64,000 nt of DNA from Spirosoma validum (GCF_014699035.1 NZ_JACXAA010000001.1:186001-250000), one strand, 5' to 3'. Positions 26,709 to 36,440 are shown, counted from the first letter of the stretch. Numbers and translations are program-made. Notes: generated by a model from the sequence alone, not told the origin.

Positions 26709-28025
26709 TCACCGCCATCGTTTCAAATTATGTCCATACATAGCGTAAAAAAGTAAATAGAGATAACAAGGTACCAAGATCCAGTAAGCCTGACGTAACG
26801 TGAACGCATCTGCCAGGTATCCGTAGATCAGCGGCATGATGGCATTGCCGCACAGGCCCATAATCATCAGGGAAGCACCCGCTTTCGTAAAACGCCCCAA
26901 CCTTGCCAGCGCCAGCGGCCAGATGCCCGCCCATACCAGCGAATTAGCCAGCCCTAAACTAACCAGAAACCAGAGTGATACGTCCGATCGGTGCCCTAGT
27001 AAGCTGACTTCGCCATGCGAAAATAAAATTGCCAGGCTCAACACTAAACCCAGACCTGTACAGATACGTAGTGCGTTTACCTGCTGAATAAATCGGGGAA
27101 TGGTGATGATGCCAACAACGTAGCCACAAATGGTCATGAACAGAATATAAGCCGGAAATCCTTTGGCTTCCAGCAGCGAAATATTCATCGAACTGGCATA
27201 CCCAATGATCGTATCAATCGCAATTACCTGCGAACCAACGTGAAAAAAAATGGCAAGCGCACCCAGTACCAGATGCGGGAAGTGAAGAATACTGGTTTTG
27301 TCAGCATTGGCGGCAGTCAGTTCTTCAGGTTCGTTTTCGGTATCAATTTCGGGCAGTGGCGAAAAGCGGATAAACAGGCCCAGACCAAAGAGCACAGCCC
27401 CTACGCAGGCATAGGGCACAATGACCCGCCGAATCAGTTCATCCAGCGCTACGGCCCGATCACCAGGTGTCATAAGCGGTAACTGCTTAAACAAATCGGC
27501 ATCCGATGCTTTCAGAATAACAGCGGCAAACAGCAATGGGGCGATGATCCCAGCTGTTTTGTTGCAGATACCCATGATGCTCATCCGCTGGGCTGCCCGC
27601 TCGATGGGTCCTAAAATCGTTACGTAGGGATTCGAAGCGGTTTGCAGAACGGCCAGACCCGTGCCGATGGTGAACAATCCCGTCAGAAACAAAAAATACG
27701 TTCGGGTGTAGGCCGCCGGAATAAATAGCAATGCCCCCAGCGACATGATGAAGAAACCCACCATCATCCCCTGCTTGAATCCTACTTTCTTCAACAACAG
27801 CGCTGCGGGCATCGACATAACCAGGTACGAAATGTAGAACGCGAAGGCAACCAGATACGATTGAAAATGCGTCAACTCACAGGCAATTTTGAAATACGGA
27901 ATCAGGATGGAGTTGATCCAGGTAACAAAGCCGAAAATGAAAAACATAACGCCAATAATCACGATAGAACCCGTTGTATTTCGGGGCGGAGCGACCTGGC
28001 TGTCTATGGTGTCTGAAGTGATCAT
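26709..28025 (-). CDS. FucP/NagP-type sugar MFS transporter
   Basis: This 438-residue transporter has 12 predicted membrane segments and family phrases FGFVTWINSILIPYFK, LVMSMPAALLLKKVGFKQG, LQTASNPYVTILGP and the C-terminal GNAIMPLIYGYLAD. FucP-like proton symporters move fucose, glucose or GlcNAc. Placement between nagA and the deacetylase makes GlcNAc (NagP role) the best guess. It lies 70 bp after nagA. Confidence 0.9.
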   Translation of the reverse strand: MITSDTIDSQVAPPRNTTGSIVIIGVMFFIFGFVTWINSILIPYFKIACELTHFQSYLVAFAFYISYLVMSMPAALLLKKVGFKQGMMVGFFIMSLGALLFIPAAYTRTYFLFLTGLFTIGTGLAVLQTASNPYVTILGPIERAAQRMSIMGICNKTAGIIAPLLFAAVILKASDADLFKQLPLMTPGDRAVALDELIRRVIVPYACVGAVLFGLGLFIRFSPLPEIDTENEPEELTAANADKTSILHFPHLVLGALAIFFHVGSQVIAIDTIIGYASSMNISLLEAKGFPAYILFMTICGYVVGIITIPRFIQQVNALRICTGLGLVLSLAILFSHGEVSLLGHRSDVSLWFLVSLGLANSLVWAGIWPLALARLGRFTKAGASLMIMGLCGNAIMPLIYGYLADAFTLRQAYWILVPCYLYLLFYAMYGHNLKRWR

Positions 28026-28095
28026 GTGGGTGTGTTTTTACGGCTTGAGATTTAAGCTTTGACAAAATTTAAAACCGCATCAGCGGCCCGGTTTA

Positions 28096-29280
28096 TCAAA
28101 GTTGATACTGACGCTGATAGACCTTCTGACCAGCTTTATACGTTTCAAGAATCTGCAGTTCCGCATTCGTTTGTTCAAAAACAACTAAATCAGCGGGAGC
28201 ACCTATTGCCAAACCTTGCTGTTGAGGCAAGCCCAGAAAACGGCTAGGTAATACTGAAGCCATATCCCAGGCGGTATCTAATGGACTTAACTGGCGTTGT
28301 CGTAAATGCTGAACACCCCAGATCAGCGGCTGAGCTGAACCCGCCAGTACGTTAGGTTTGCCTGCCAGATGGAGCTTACCTTCCTCCGTTAGTACTACGT
28401 TATCGCCAATGTGCGTGCTGTATTGACCCGGCGGGCAACCGGCCAGACCGACACTGTCGCTGACCAGTAACGTTCGACCCTGCTTTACTCTCATAATCAC
28501 TTTCAACACGGCGTCCGGCAAATGAAAGCCGTCGGCAATTACACAGGCTGTTAGTTCATCCTGCGCCAATTGTTCCCAGATATAATTCGGATGGCGGGGC
28601 AATACCAGATGCGAACCATTTCCTAAATGCGTAGACAGTCGCGCACCAGCCGCAACCGCATCCCGAATTTGTTCCGACGTAGCGGCTGTGTGGCCAATCG
28701 AAACGATAACACCAGCCGCTACACAATTCCGGATAAAATCGGTGGACTCCGGCCATTCCGGGGATACCGTAACTATTCTGATCTGATGCCCCGACGCGTT
28801 CAAAAATTCCTCAAAAAGCGACCAGTCCGGTGCTTTGACGTAGGCTTTGGGGTGTGCACCCACGGGTCCATCCTGGGGCGAAATGAACGGCCCTTCCAGG
28901 TGTATTCCAGCGATGCTCTTCTTAACCATTGGAAAACGCTCGCAGGCTTCCCGAATCGTTTGCAAAGCCGTTTTGATTCGGCTATCAGAATTGGTAATCA
29001 CCGTTGGCAGATAGGACGTAACGCCACAACTCCACAGCGACTGAGTCAGGGCTTCAACATCCTCTACGGCCAGCGTATCACTGTTCACATCCACACCCCG
29101 GAAACCGTTGACCTGTAAATCCGTTAAACCAGGCCCAATGAGCGGCAGATCCGTTTGTGGTTCAGTCAGCGACTCAATCTGACTGATCACACCAGCTTGC
29201 CACGTAATGATCAAAGGCTCACCCGTTTGGTAATGCCTTCCACAGACAAACTGGCTCGGGAGTGTGTGTGCTGATTTCAT
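28096..29280 (-). CDS. nagA: N-acetylglucosamine-6-phosphate deacetylase
   Basis: This 394-residue cytoplasmic enzyme converts GlcNAc-6-phosphate to GlcN-6-phosphate plus acetate. Motifs are HLEGPFISP (metal Glu), SIGHTAATSEQ and STHLGNGS (metal His), and LVSDSVGLAG (catalytic Asp). The ATG at 29280 overlaps the nagB stop by one base (TGATG), indicating translational coupling. A GTG one codon upstream is less likely. Confidence 0.95.
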   Translation of the reverse strand: MKSAHTLPSQFVCGRHYQTGEPLIITWQAGVISQIESLTEPQTDLPLIGPGLTDLQVNGFRGVDVNSDTLAVEDVEALTQSLWSCGVTSYLPTVITNSDSRIKTALQTIREACERFPMVKKSIAGIHLEGPFISPQDGPVGAHPKAYVKAPDWSLFEEFLNASGHQIRIVTVSPEWPESTDFIRNCVAAGVIVSIGHTAATSEQIRDAVAAGARLSTHLGNGSHLVLPRHPNYIWEQLAQDELTACVIADGFHLPDAVLKVIMRVKQGRTLLVSDSVGLAGCPPGQYSTHIGDNVVLTEEGKLHLAGKPNVLAGSAQPLIWGVQHLRQRQLSPLDTAWDMASVLPSRFLGLPQQQGLAIGAPADLVVFEQTNAELQILETYKAGQKVYQRQYQL

Positions 29281-30047
29281 CACGCAACAGGTTGACCATA
29301 AGAATCCTGATCTACGTATAGCGTACAGTCGGGATGCTGGCGCAAAATGGAGGCCGGGCAGGCCGTTGTGATCGGCCCATACAGCGTATTCTGTATTGCG
29401 TCATGCTTCGTTTTTCCAGGCACCACGCAGAATAAATGCTGCCCAGCCAGCAAAGTAGGAATGGTTAACGTCAGCGCTTCTGCTGGTACGTCGTCAAACG
29501 TGGGGAAACAGCCGTCATTCACTTGTTGCTGTCGACAAATCGAATCGAGTTGTACGCGCTTAATGATTTCTGAATCATTAAAATCAGCCACAGGTGGATC
29601 GTTAAAGGCGAGATGACCATTTTCGCCGATACCCAGGCAAACAATATCAATAGGAGCCTGGCTTAACAGGTGTGCATACTGTTCGCAGGCTCTATCAGCC
29701 CCCGCCGAATCATCGATCAGATAAACCGTTCGGGGCTTCACGACCGCGAATAGCTTCTCAGTCAGGAAATGACCAAACCGTTGGGGCGCATCAGCTGACA
29801 GACCAACGTATTCGTCCATGTGAAACACGTCAATGCGAGACCAGTCGATATCCTTAGTAGTGGCTAGATATTCCAGGAGTTCGTTCTGGGAAGGGGCAGC
29901 GGCAAAAACAATCCGAAGGACTTCTTTTTCGCGTAACAGTTCGTTTATTTTAGCCACTACGTCCTGTCCGGCGGCCGTACCCATGGCCTTTCTTGTCTCA
30001 AAAACACGCACTTGCAGGGCATCCACCTGCTGGCTTATTTCACTCAT
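29280..30047 (-). CDS. nagB: Glucosamine-6-phosphate deaminase
   Basis: This 255-residue cytoplasmic enzyme converts GlcN-6-phosphate to fructose-6-phosphate and ammonia. Motifs are FHMDEYVGL (catalytic Asp) and GIGENGHLAFNDPP (ring-opening His). The usual Asp before GH is Asn, and Glu at FNE is Asp, as I recall from a NagB subgroup common in Bacteroidota. It is directly coupled to nagA and preceded by a 24-bp palindrome. Confidence 0.94.
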   Translation of the reverse strand: MSEISQQVDALQVRVFETRKAMGTAAGQDVVAKINELLREKEVLRIVFAAAPSQNELLEYLATTKDIDWSRIDVFHMDEYVGLSADAPQRFGHFLTEKLFAVVKPRTVYLIDDSAGADRACEQYAHLLSQAPIDIVCLGIGENGHLAFNDPPVADFNDSEIIKRVQLDSICRQQQVNDGCFPTFDDVPAEALTLTIPTLLAGQHLFCVVPGKTKHDAIQNTLYGPITTACPASILRQHPDCTLYVDQDSYGQPVA

Positions 30048-30069
30048 GCCTATTCGTTTTGATTTATGC

Positions 30070-30124
30070 AGCGTGGGTCTTCAACCCGCGTAGGGGTAGG
30101 CTACGCGGGTTGAAGACCCACGCT
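30070..30124. repeat. 24-bp perfect REP-like palindrome between nagB and the upstream oxidoreductase
   Basis: The arms 30070-30093 and 30101-30124 are exact reverse complements around a 7-nt loop. The content (GTGGGTCTTCAACCCGCG plus CTAC/GTAG at the edges) resembles REP elements served by RAYT-type transposases. There is no U-tract. It sits within a likely operon, so attenuation or mRNA stabilisation is possible. Confidence 0.8.
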
Positions 30125-30137
30125 ACGTTAACTAGTA

Positions 30138-31490
30138 CTAAACAGTTGGCTCCCAGCCTTTTTGGTACGTTCGCTGCCAATATTTCATAGCCTTTGGATT
30201 ATCCTTGATGTGGCCGTTGGTCGGGTCAATCCGAAGTGCATCACCCGAACGTAGCGCAATGTTGCCCAATTGACACAACAACGTACTCTTGTGACCGCTC
30301 AGAATATCCGATGCCAACGGCGTTCCTTTCTTGATCCCGTCGAAAAAGTTCTGAATGTGGAATGCGTCCAGCTTTTGCGACGGATTCATTCGGTCGCGCG
30401 GGTCGATGGGCAGGTCATTCTTCGTTTCTTTGACCAGCTTATTTTCCAGATCGAAGATTTTATACGAGTTACCGCTTTCAATCAGGAGTGAGCCGGTTTC
30501 TCCGTAAAAAATCACGCCAACACTGTTGCCCTCTACCGTTCGGCCATTGCAACTTCTGCCCTCCCAGGTCATATTAGTATTGTTCGCGAATTCCAGAGTA
30601 ACGACTTGCGTATCGGGGGTTTCCCAGTCGTCCTGATAGCGATAACGCCCACCCGACGACGTAACGCGCGTTGGGTAATCAACGCCCAGTCCCCAGCGCA
30701 TCAGATCAACCATGTGCGTACCGTTGTTGAGGCACTCACCCGTACCCCAGTGCCAGCGCCAATGCCAGTTATAGTGAATCAGGTTATCCTTAAACGCCTG
30801 ACGCGGAGCCGGTCCCTGCCACAGTTCGTAATCCAGCCACGACGGTACCGCCGTTGTCTTGCCGATGCCCATCGACGGCCGGTTGTTGGTATACCAGCCT
30901 TTCGCAAAGTAGGGCCGACCAATCACGCCATTTTTGAGTTCAGTGATGGCCGCAGCTACGTTCGGCCACGTCCGGCGCTGATTTCCCATCTGGATAACAT
31001 TTTTGTACTTGGCAGCCACCTTTACCAGTAACTCCCCTTCATTTGGGTTGTGGCTACAGGGTTTTTCCAGATAAACGTGCTTGCCTGCTTTCGACGCCAG
31101 AATGGCGGCAGGTGCGTGCCAATGATCGGGAGCGGCAATCACCAGCGCGTCCATATCCTTATCTTCCAGCGCTTTCCGAAAATCGGGCTGGGCTTTCGGT
31201 CTCTTTTTCTGAATTCCTTCTACCGTTGACATGCACTTATCGGCCGCCCGCGAATCAACGTCGGAGATGTACATTACCTCGCAATTCGGTTGAAGTGCGT
31301 AATTACTGGCTAAGGCCAACCCACGGCTATTAACCCCCATAACGCCAACCTGTATACGTTCGTTAGCCCCTATAATGTTGGTATAACTTCGGGCGCTGAA
31401 ACCGGGCAGGATACCACCGATCGACAAAGCTGTAGCACTCGTTACCGTTTTCCTGATAAACTCCCGGCGAGAGTCGATTGGCGTTTTCAT
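30138..31490 (-). CDS. Tat-exported Gfo/Idh/MocA-family oxidoreductase
   Basis: This 450-residue protein has a twin-arginine signal (SRREFIRKT, then a hydrophobic stretch). A Rossmann fold follows (VGVMGVNSRGLAL, VMYISDVDSRA), with EKPCSHNPNEGE carrying the catalytic Lys and a C-terminal alpha/beta domain (HWRWHWGTGECLNNGTHMVDLMRW). Such enzymes use NAD(P) tightly bound on export and act on sugars. Its place at the head of the nag run suggests an amino-sugar or derivative substrate, not provable here. Confidence 0.88.
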   Translation of the reverse strand: MKTPIDSRREFIRKTVTSATALSIGGILPGFSARSYTNIIGANERIQVGVMGVNSRGLALASNYALQPNCEVMYISDVDSRAADKCMSTVEGIQKKRPKAQPDFRKALEDKDMDALVIAAPDHWHAPAAILASKAGKHVYLEKPCSHNPNEGELLVKVAAKYKNVIQMGNQRRTWPNVAAAITELKNGVIGRPYFAKGWYTNNRPSMGIGKTTAVPSWLDYELWQGPAPRQAFKDNLIHYNWHWRWHWGTGECLNNGTHMVDLMRWGLGVDYPTRVTSSGGRYRYQDDWETPDTQVVTLEFANNTNMTWEGRSCNGRTVEGNSVGVIFYGETGSLLIESGNSYKIFDLENKLVKETKNDLPIDPRDRMNPSQKLDAFHIQNFFDGIKKGTPLASDILSGHKSTLLCQLGNIALRSGDALRIDPTNGHIKDNPKAMKYWQRTYQKGWEPTV

Positions 31491-31559
31491 TTCCTCAAAA
31501 CTGGTAAAATGAACTGACTATACATAGTACGAATCTATTTCTAATTAAGGCTATCTATC

Positions 31560-32561
31560 CTATAGCCGACCGACTTTACTCATGACGTTCTCCAACTTAA
31601 TCGGAACTCCGCCCTGCCGTTTGCTTTCGTCAGCCGCTTCCATAAACGCAAAAATTTCCAGCGTTTCTTCGGGCGTGACCGGTGTGATTCCCGTGTCAAA
31701 ATAGTGGATGATTTCACGTAGCAACGGTTCGTAACCCATGTATGGCCCTAATACTACGTTGCCGTTTTCGCCGTAGACGGTTCCGCCATATTCCGCTTTG
31801 CCGGTTCGGGTTCCGCGAAAGGTACCAATCCGACCATCCGCCCAGGTGCCAACCACTACGTCTGTGTTCTCGGTGTGAACGCGAACGACTTGCTTACAAC
31901 CCCGACCCATAACGGTAAACAAGGTCTCTACACCATGTATACCATACCAGAAAAGATCCGGGTGGGTCTTCTCCAATTTGGCGGGACTAAACGTATCCGC
32001 GCCAAGCACCTGGCTTTTGTTCAGCCCTTCAACGCCCTTTATATACCGCAGGGACGACGACGTAAAAATGGGAACGTTATATTTTTTTGCCGTTTTGAAA
32101 ATGGCTACGGCATCGGCTAGTGAGGCTGCGATCGGTTTATCGATGAACAGTCGTTTACCCGTTTTCAGAACCTGCGTAGCCTGTTCCAGATGCAATCGCC
32201 CATCGTTGGTTTCCAGCAGCACAACATCAACTTTCCCTAACAATTCATCGATCGAGTTGACTAGTTCTACACCCGCTTTTTTTACCTCTTCGCTATAGCC
32301 AGGAATCCGAGAAGCGCTCGACTCAATGTCTTTGCTACCACATGGATAAGCCGCAACCACCCGATAGCCTTTGTAATCGGCAGGAGCGTCGGAAGCATTG
32401 AGTACTTTCGTGAAAGCGGTACTGTGCGACGTATCGAGCCCGATAATCCCAACGCGTTTACCGGGTGCCAGCATTCGTGGAGGCATGTCCGGCAAACTCA
32501 GGCTTAGCGCTGTGGCAGTTATACTCTTAACGAAAGTTCTTCGTGTATACGATGGATTCAT
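31560..32561 (-). CDS. Tat-exported Gfo/Idh/MocA-like oxidoreductase, short form
   Basis: This 333-residue protein has a twin-arginine-like signal (YTRRTFVKSITATALSLSLP). The Rossmann start GIIGLDTSHSTAF deviates from the usual GxGxxG, so cofactor binding may be altered. FIDKPIAASLADAVA holds the EKP-like Lys. It lies 69 bp upstream of the other oxidoreductase and is the first gene of the run, after a terminator at 32705-32742. Confidence 0.85.
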   Translation of the reverse strand: MNPSYTRRTFVKSITATALSLSLPDMPPRMLAPGKRVGIIGLDTSHSTAFTKVLNASDAPADYKGYRVVAAYPCGSKDIESSASRIPGYSEEVKKAGVELVNSIDELLGKVDVVLLETNDGRLHLEQATQVLKTGKRLFIDKPIAASLADAVAIFKTAKKYNVPIFTSSSLRYIKGVEGLNKSQVLGADTFSPAKLEKTHPDLFWYGIHGVETLFTVMGRGCKQVVRVHTENTDVVVGTWADGRIGTFRGTRTGKAEYGGTVYGENGNVVLGPYMGYEPLLREIIHYFDTGITPVTPEETLEIFAFMEAADESKRQGGVPIKLENVMSKVGRL

Positions 32562-32704
32562 AAAACGAATTTAGGAGGGGTTCACAGCCGTTTTTTATTG
32601 CCTTACCTGGTTGTAGAGATGGGTTTTGGCGAATTATACTCCCAGCAAAGTCAAGTTAAGCAGACTTCTCAAAAAAATACTCAGTAAACCAGCATTTTCT
32701 CCTA

Positions 32705-32742
32705 AAATAAGAAAAGCGACTTTATAGCCGCTTTTCTTATTT
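32705..32742. terminator. Terminator hairpin after the polysaccharide deacetylase
   Basis: The 14-bp perfect stem (32705-32718 with 32729-32742) has A-rich and T-rich flanks, so it can work in both directions. It lies 16 bp after the stop at 32758. Confidence 0.85.
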
Positions 32743-32757
32743 ATCAATAATAACGCA

Positions 32758-33684
32758 TTATTTATCGTCGAAACTCTGAATCATGTTCCGATACATGGTT
32801 GTCGCTTTCCATTGCCCCCCCGCAATGATCCGTCGAACGGTGTAAAGCGGCATTTGATCGTCGCGTTTGTCGGCCAGCGTAAAAGCGGCTGCATACCCAC
32901 GCTTTTGGATCTCAGGCAACGCAGGTTTATTCCATAAACCGAACGGATAAGCGAAATACCGAACGGGTTTACCGGTAATGGTTTCCAGCTTAGCTTTTGG
33001 CTCTTCCAGCTGAATTTTCCAGTCATCGCCCTGGTATTTTTTCACATTGTGATGGTCCCAGGTATGCGCCCCGATGGTATGCCCCCGATCAGCTAAGTCT
33101 TTGATCTGGGTTTTGTCCATATACGGCTGTTTTCCCCGCCGGCCAATCGCTACGGTCATGATGAAGAACGTACCCTTGAAACCGTGTTTTTCAAGCTCGG
33201 GAGCGGCTACTTCGTACTGATCCAGATCGCCATCATCGAAGGTAAGCATAAACGGTTTGGGTGGTAAGGGCGCACCCGTAGTCATATACGCATACAGCTG
33301 GTCAGGCAGAATCGTATGGTAGCCGCTATCGGCCAGCATCTGCATCTGTTCCTTAAAAGCCGCCACGGGAATAATGTAATCCTTGGCGCTTTTGGAATCA
33401 CTGGCGCGCCAATCGCGAACCTGGTGATAGCACAGAATAGGCACCTGCGGACGAGCCAGAATCTTAGCCGCATCGGCAATTTTACTGGCAGGAATCGAAC
33501 TCGGATCGGGCGCTGAAGTGGTGGTTGCAGCTGTTTCTTTAGAAGATGAACTCGCAGCGGCTGAATCAGAAGAAGTCGTGGCCTCTGAAGACGAACCCTT
33601 TGACTGACAACCTGTTAGACCACTAACTACTAAAACAGACAGGCAAATAGCCGCTGCAAAAGATACTGTTTGACGAATGAACAT
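32758..33684 (-). CDS. Polysaccharide deacetylase lipoprotein
   Basis: This 308-residue protein has the lipobox SGLTGC, then a Ser/Ala/Thr-rich linker of ~45 residues. The NodB domain shows ILCYHQVRDW, MLTFDDGDLDQY (Asp-Asp) and GAHTWDHH (metal His pair). It removes acetyl groups from a GlcNAc-type polymer in the periplasm or at the surface. It is a single gene with its own terminator. Confidence 0.92.
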   Translation of the reverse strand: MFIRQTVSFAAAICLSVLVVSGLTGCQSKGSSSEATTSSDSAAASSSSKETAATTTSAPDPSSIPASKIADAAKILARPQVPILCYHQVRDWRASDSKSAKDYIIPVAAFKEQMQMLADSGYHTILPDQLYAYMTTGAPLPPKPFMLTFDDGDLDQYEVAAPELEKHGFKGTFFIMTVAIGRRGKQPYMDKTQIKDLADRGHTIGAHTWDHHNVKKYQGDDWKIQLEEPKAKLETITGKPVRYFAYPFGLWNKPALPEIQKRGYAAAFTLADKRDDQMPLYTVRRIIAGGQWKATTMYRNMIQSFDDK

Positions 33685-33744
33685 AAATCGAAAATATACC
33701 CCAAACTTAAGAAAAAGTGACGACTCGGCATTTAAATGAGAACT

Positions 33745-34521
33745 TTATTTCTCCGGAAACATTGCCCGTAAGTCTACCATTTTCTGATGCATAGCGTCGG
33801 TGGTGATCAGGCCCTGGCGGGGTCGGTCGAGGTCCAGGATCAGGTAAATCGACAGGGCGGTCATAAAAGCAAAACAGATCGTCAGCATCCAGTCTGATTT
33901 CTCAGCCATATAGCCAATGATAAAACTACCCACCAGACATAAGCTTATTAATACATACATAATTGACGCGGGAATCTGGGCAATTAACGCAGCGTCGCGC
34001 GTGGTGACCACATCAATCATGTCGTTTAGCGCCGGAATCATCAGGTTAGCTGGTAGTAGGTTATTTGTTTGGCGAGATAGCCTCGTAGCCCGCGCCCAGA
34101 TGACCGCCGAATACTGGTCAGATTGACGTACAGCCGCCTGAATGCGATCAGAATCAACGCCTGCGGTGTAATAGGAAATCCTGGCTTCGACATACTGCTT
34201 AAAATCAGCCCGAAATTGTTGGCGCGTTGTGTCTGGATACAGATCAGCACGGAGCACGGCTGTACCAATAGCATTCGCTTCCTGAATAATAACGGCTCGC
34301 CGGGTATCGTAGCGCTCATTCGCCATACTAAACGTGAAGGCCAGCAGCAAGGCCAATAACCCTAGTAAAGAGCCTTCGATGCTACCGCCATTTATAGTCT
34401 CATCAGGTCGTTGCCGACGGCGAAGTAAGCGTACTCGTAAACCAGCCCAATGAACGGTTAGCATGAGCAGAAAAAGAACGAAAGCAATCACGATAGCCGA
34501 CGTTCCATTAGCGTAAAGCAT
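33745..34521 (-). CDS. DUF4239 (bestrophin-like) membrane protein
   Basis: This is a 258-residue protein, started at the ATG at 34521 (MLYANGTSAIVIAFVLFLLML). Four membrane segments are expected: two at the N-terminus and two at the C-terminus (IMYVLISLCLVGSFIIGYMA, MLTICFAFMTALSIYLIL). LLALLLAFTFSMANERYDTRR and EANAIGTAVLRADL match the family I know as DUF4239. Transport function is not established. Confidence 0.82.
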   Translation of the reverse strand: MLYANGTSAIVIAFVLFLLMLTVHWAGLRVRLLRRRQRPDETINGGSIEGSLLGLLALLLAFTFSMANERYDTRRAVIIQEANAIGTAVLRADLYPDTTRQQFRADFKQYVEARISYYTAGVDSDRIQAAVRQSDQYSAVIWARATRLSRQTNNLLPANLMIPALNDMIDVVTTRDAALIAQIPASIMYVLISLCLVGSFIIGYMAEKSDWMLTICFAFMTALSIYLILDLDRPRQGLITTDAMHQKMVDLRAMFPEK

Positions 34522-34692
34522 GGTAAAGAATCGGATGGGGTAAGTACAGACCAAAAATAGAAAACTTTTACTCGCCAGAACGTTTTATAACCTCATACGT
34601 ATCAATCCATTATCCGCATTTCGGCACTCCGTTGATGTCGCACACAAGACAAATCGTCTCCTGGAAATACCCAAAATACTATATTAGCCTCT

Positions 34693-35286
34693 ATGAAGGT
34701 CTTACTTTACGTACTTAGCCTGCTGACTGTTGTAGCTTGTTCTGGCAATGAAAAATCAACGCAGAACAAAGCCGCCGACTCGATTAACACCAGCGTAAAT
34801 ACCGCTACACGACCGGTTGACGCTTTACCAGATAAACCAACTCCTCAAAACGGTGCTGTTGCGGGTAGCAATGCGTGGCACTATGAGAAAAAGGTCGATA
34901 AAGAAGGACGTACTGTGTATAAGGCGTCGATCATTTCCCCTACTCTACTCGAGTTCGATTTTCCTTATAACGGAGGTTCTACAGCGACGATGACCATTCG
35001 CAAACGCGAGACGGACACGCATGTATACATCCAGGTATCGAAGGGGCAATTCAATCGAAGTTTTCAGGAGGGCAAAGCCCGCGTTCGTTTTGATGGTGGC
35101 CCACCCATGACGTATGCCTTCTTGGCAGCCGAAAACGGCAGTGCTAACATTGTCTTTTTCAACTCCGAACAAACGCTGATCAACAAAATGAAAGCCGCCC
35201 GAAACATGGTTGTCGACGTTGAGTTTGCAGGACAGGGTAAACGACAGATCACGTTTAAAACAACTGGTCTGAAATGGAATCACTAA
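34693..35286 (+). CDS. Unknown lipoprotein
   Basis: This 197-residue protein has the lipobox LLTVVAC followed by an Asn/Ser/Thr-rich linker and a compact beta-rich domain (TATMTIRKRETDTHVYIQVSKGQF, VRFDGGPPMTYAF). The family is not recognised. It is a monocistronic gene between two minus-strand genes. Confidence 0.75.
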   Translation: MKVLLYVLSLLTVVACSGNEKSTQNKAADSINTSVNTATRPVDALPDKPTPQNGAVAGSNAWHYEKKVDKEGRTVYKASIISPTLLEFDFPYNGGSTATMTIRKRETDTHVYIQVSKGQFNRSFQEGKARVRFDGGPPMTYAFLAAENGSANIVFFNSEQTLINKMKAARNMVVDVEFAGQGKRQITFKTTGLKWNH

Positions 35287-35367
35287 CTACCAGGAATAAC
35301 ACGTTTCTAACGATTCAGCCTGTATAGGAGTATTTGGCTCCGGCGTTGTCCTAAACGAGAACACTTT

Positions 35368-36330
35368 TTATTCTTTAAATCGCTCCCGCATGTGCCACCG
35401 AAAACTCTCTATTTTCGGGTAATGCATTTCTCCAAATGGCAGACGTAACGGCTGACCCTGAAACTGTTTTAGATTGTATGGACTCGCTACGTTGTCAGCC
35501 AATGAGGGCGAGACTACGACACGTAATTGCTCATCTACGCTAATCATGCCCCGGTCGAAGGCGGTGTGTAGATTTGGGCAAAGGGCAATTCCGTTCGTGA
35601 CTTTATCGTCGCCCGCTACGCTGATGGGGACGATGTGACACGCTTCCACCAGTGAGGAGCCATCAACGGCAATCACTTTCATACCCGAAATAGCGCATGT
35701 GAAATCGTATACTTTCGGCACTAATTTCTTGAACAGGCCACCCCGAACAAATCGTGTTTCCTCGTCTTCAGTAACTTGCAGGGGCATGTAGGACGCTTCC
35801 CTCTCATTCAACAAATGCGTTTCCAAATCCTGTAGATAACTACGGCCAGCATTTTTGATACGTAGAAATTCGGTCTTAATATCGGTGAAATAGTAGTCAA
35901 GCAGAGTATTTCTGAGATGCAGTCGAGCGTAGTCATTAGCTAGTAGATCGAATAGATCATCAGCGAAATAGCCGTAGTTAAGCCGATCACTGAGTGTTTG
36001 AACGCTACGGATATACGTATTAAGCAACTCGCCTGTCTTATTTTTTAGAAACCAGAAGCCATCACTCTGTAGGTAGAAAAACGGTTGTGTAAAGTCGTCT
36101 TTGTGAGCTGTTTTGACTAGCAACGAGAAGTTTTCTTTAAACGTAGCGACCAATTCGGGGGTAACTGTTACGTGGTTGTCGGTAATCAGCCGCTTGTCAA
36201 TCAATTCGAGGAGCGTAAGCAGGAAAACGGGTTTATGAGGAGCTTTACCATAGGGCGTACTACCCTGTTTAAGCTTGGTAAATTTTCGAGTGTAAATGGT
36301 TAATTGAGCCTGGTCAAATGAGGTAGACAT
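35368..36330 (-). CDS. HNH endonuclease domain protein
   Basis: This is a 320-residue protein. Residues ~1-150 are a restriction-endonuclease-like N-terminal domain (KLKQGSTPYGKAPHKPVFLLTLLELID). The C-terminal HNH_2-type domain reads CAISGMKV, EACHIVPISVAGDD, NGIALCPNLHTAFDRGMIS with the expected His/Asn/His. Proteins of this class occur singly or as restriction enzymes. No methylase is adjacent, so a solitary nuclease is inferred. Confidence 0.85.
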   Translation of the reverse strand: MSTSFDQAQLTIYTRKFTKLKQGSTPYGKAPHKPVFLLTLLELIDKRLITDNHVTVTPELVATFKENFSLLVKTAHKDDFTQPFFYLQSDGFWFLKNKTGELLNTYIRSVQTLSDRLNYGYFADDLFDLLANDYARLHLRNTLLDYYFTDIKTEFLRIKNAGRSYLQDLETHLLNEREASYMPLQVTEDEETRFVRGGLFKKLVPKVYDFTCAISGMKVIAVDGSSLVEACHIVPISVAGDDKVTNGIALCPNLHTAFDRGMISVDEQLRVVVSPSLADNVASPYNLKQFQGQPLRLPFGEMHYPKIESFRWHMRERFKE

Positions 36331-36374
36331 ACTTTCGGGAATTACGTACTAAAGCAAATCTTGCTTAAATTATA

Positions 36375-36405
36375 TTGCCGACCTGCCCTTTTTGCCCTAT
36401 TTTTA
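36375..36405 (+). promoter_or_regulatory. Possible Bacteroidota promoter of the M20 hydrolase
   Basis: TTG at 36375-36377 and TATTTTTA at 36398-36405 are 20 bp apart. The latter has one mismatch to TAnnTTTG. The start codon at 36441 is 35 bp downstream. Confidence 0.45.
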
Positions 36406-36440
36406 TTGGTTTACAACTCAATTACCCGAATACGACTTAA

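Noticed and set aside
29347-29616. Plus-strand frame opposite nagB
   Set aside because: Antisense of a clear nagB with catalytic motifs.
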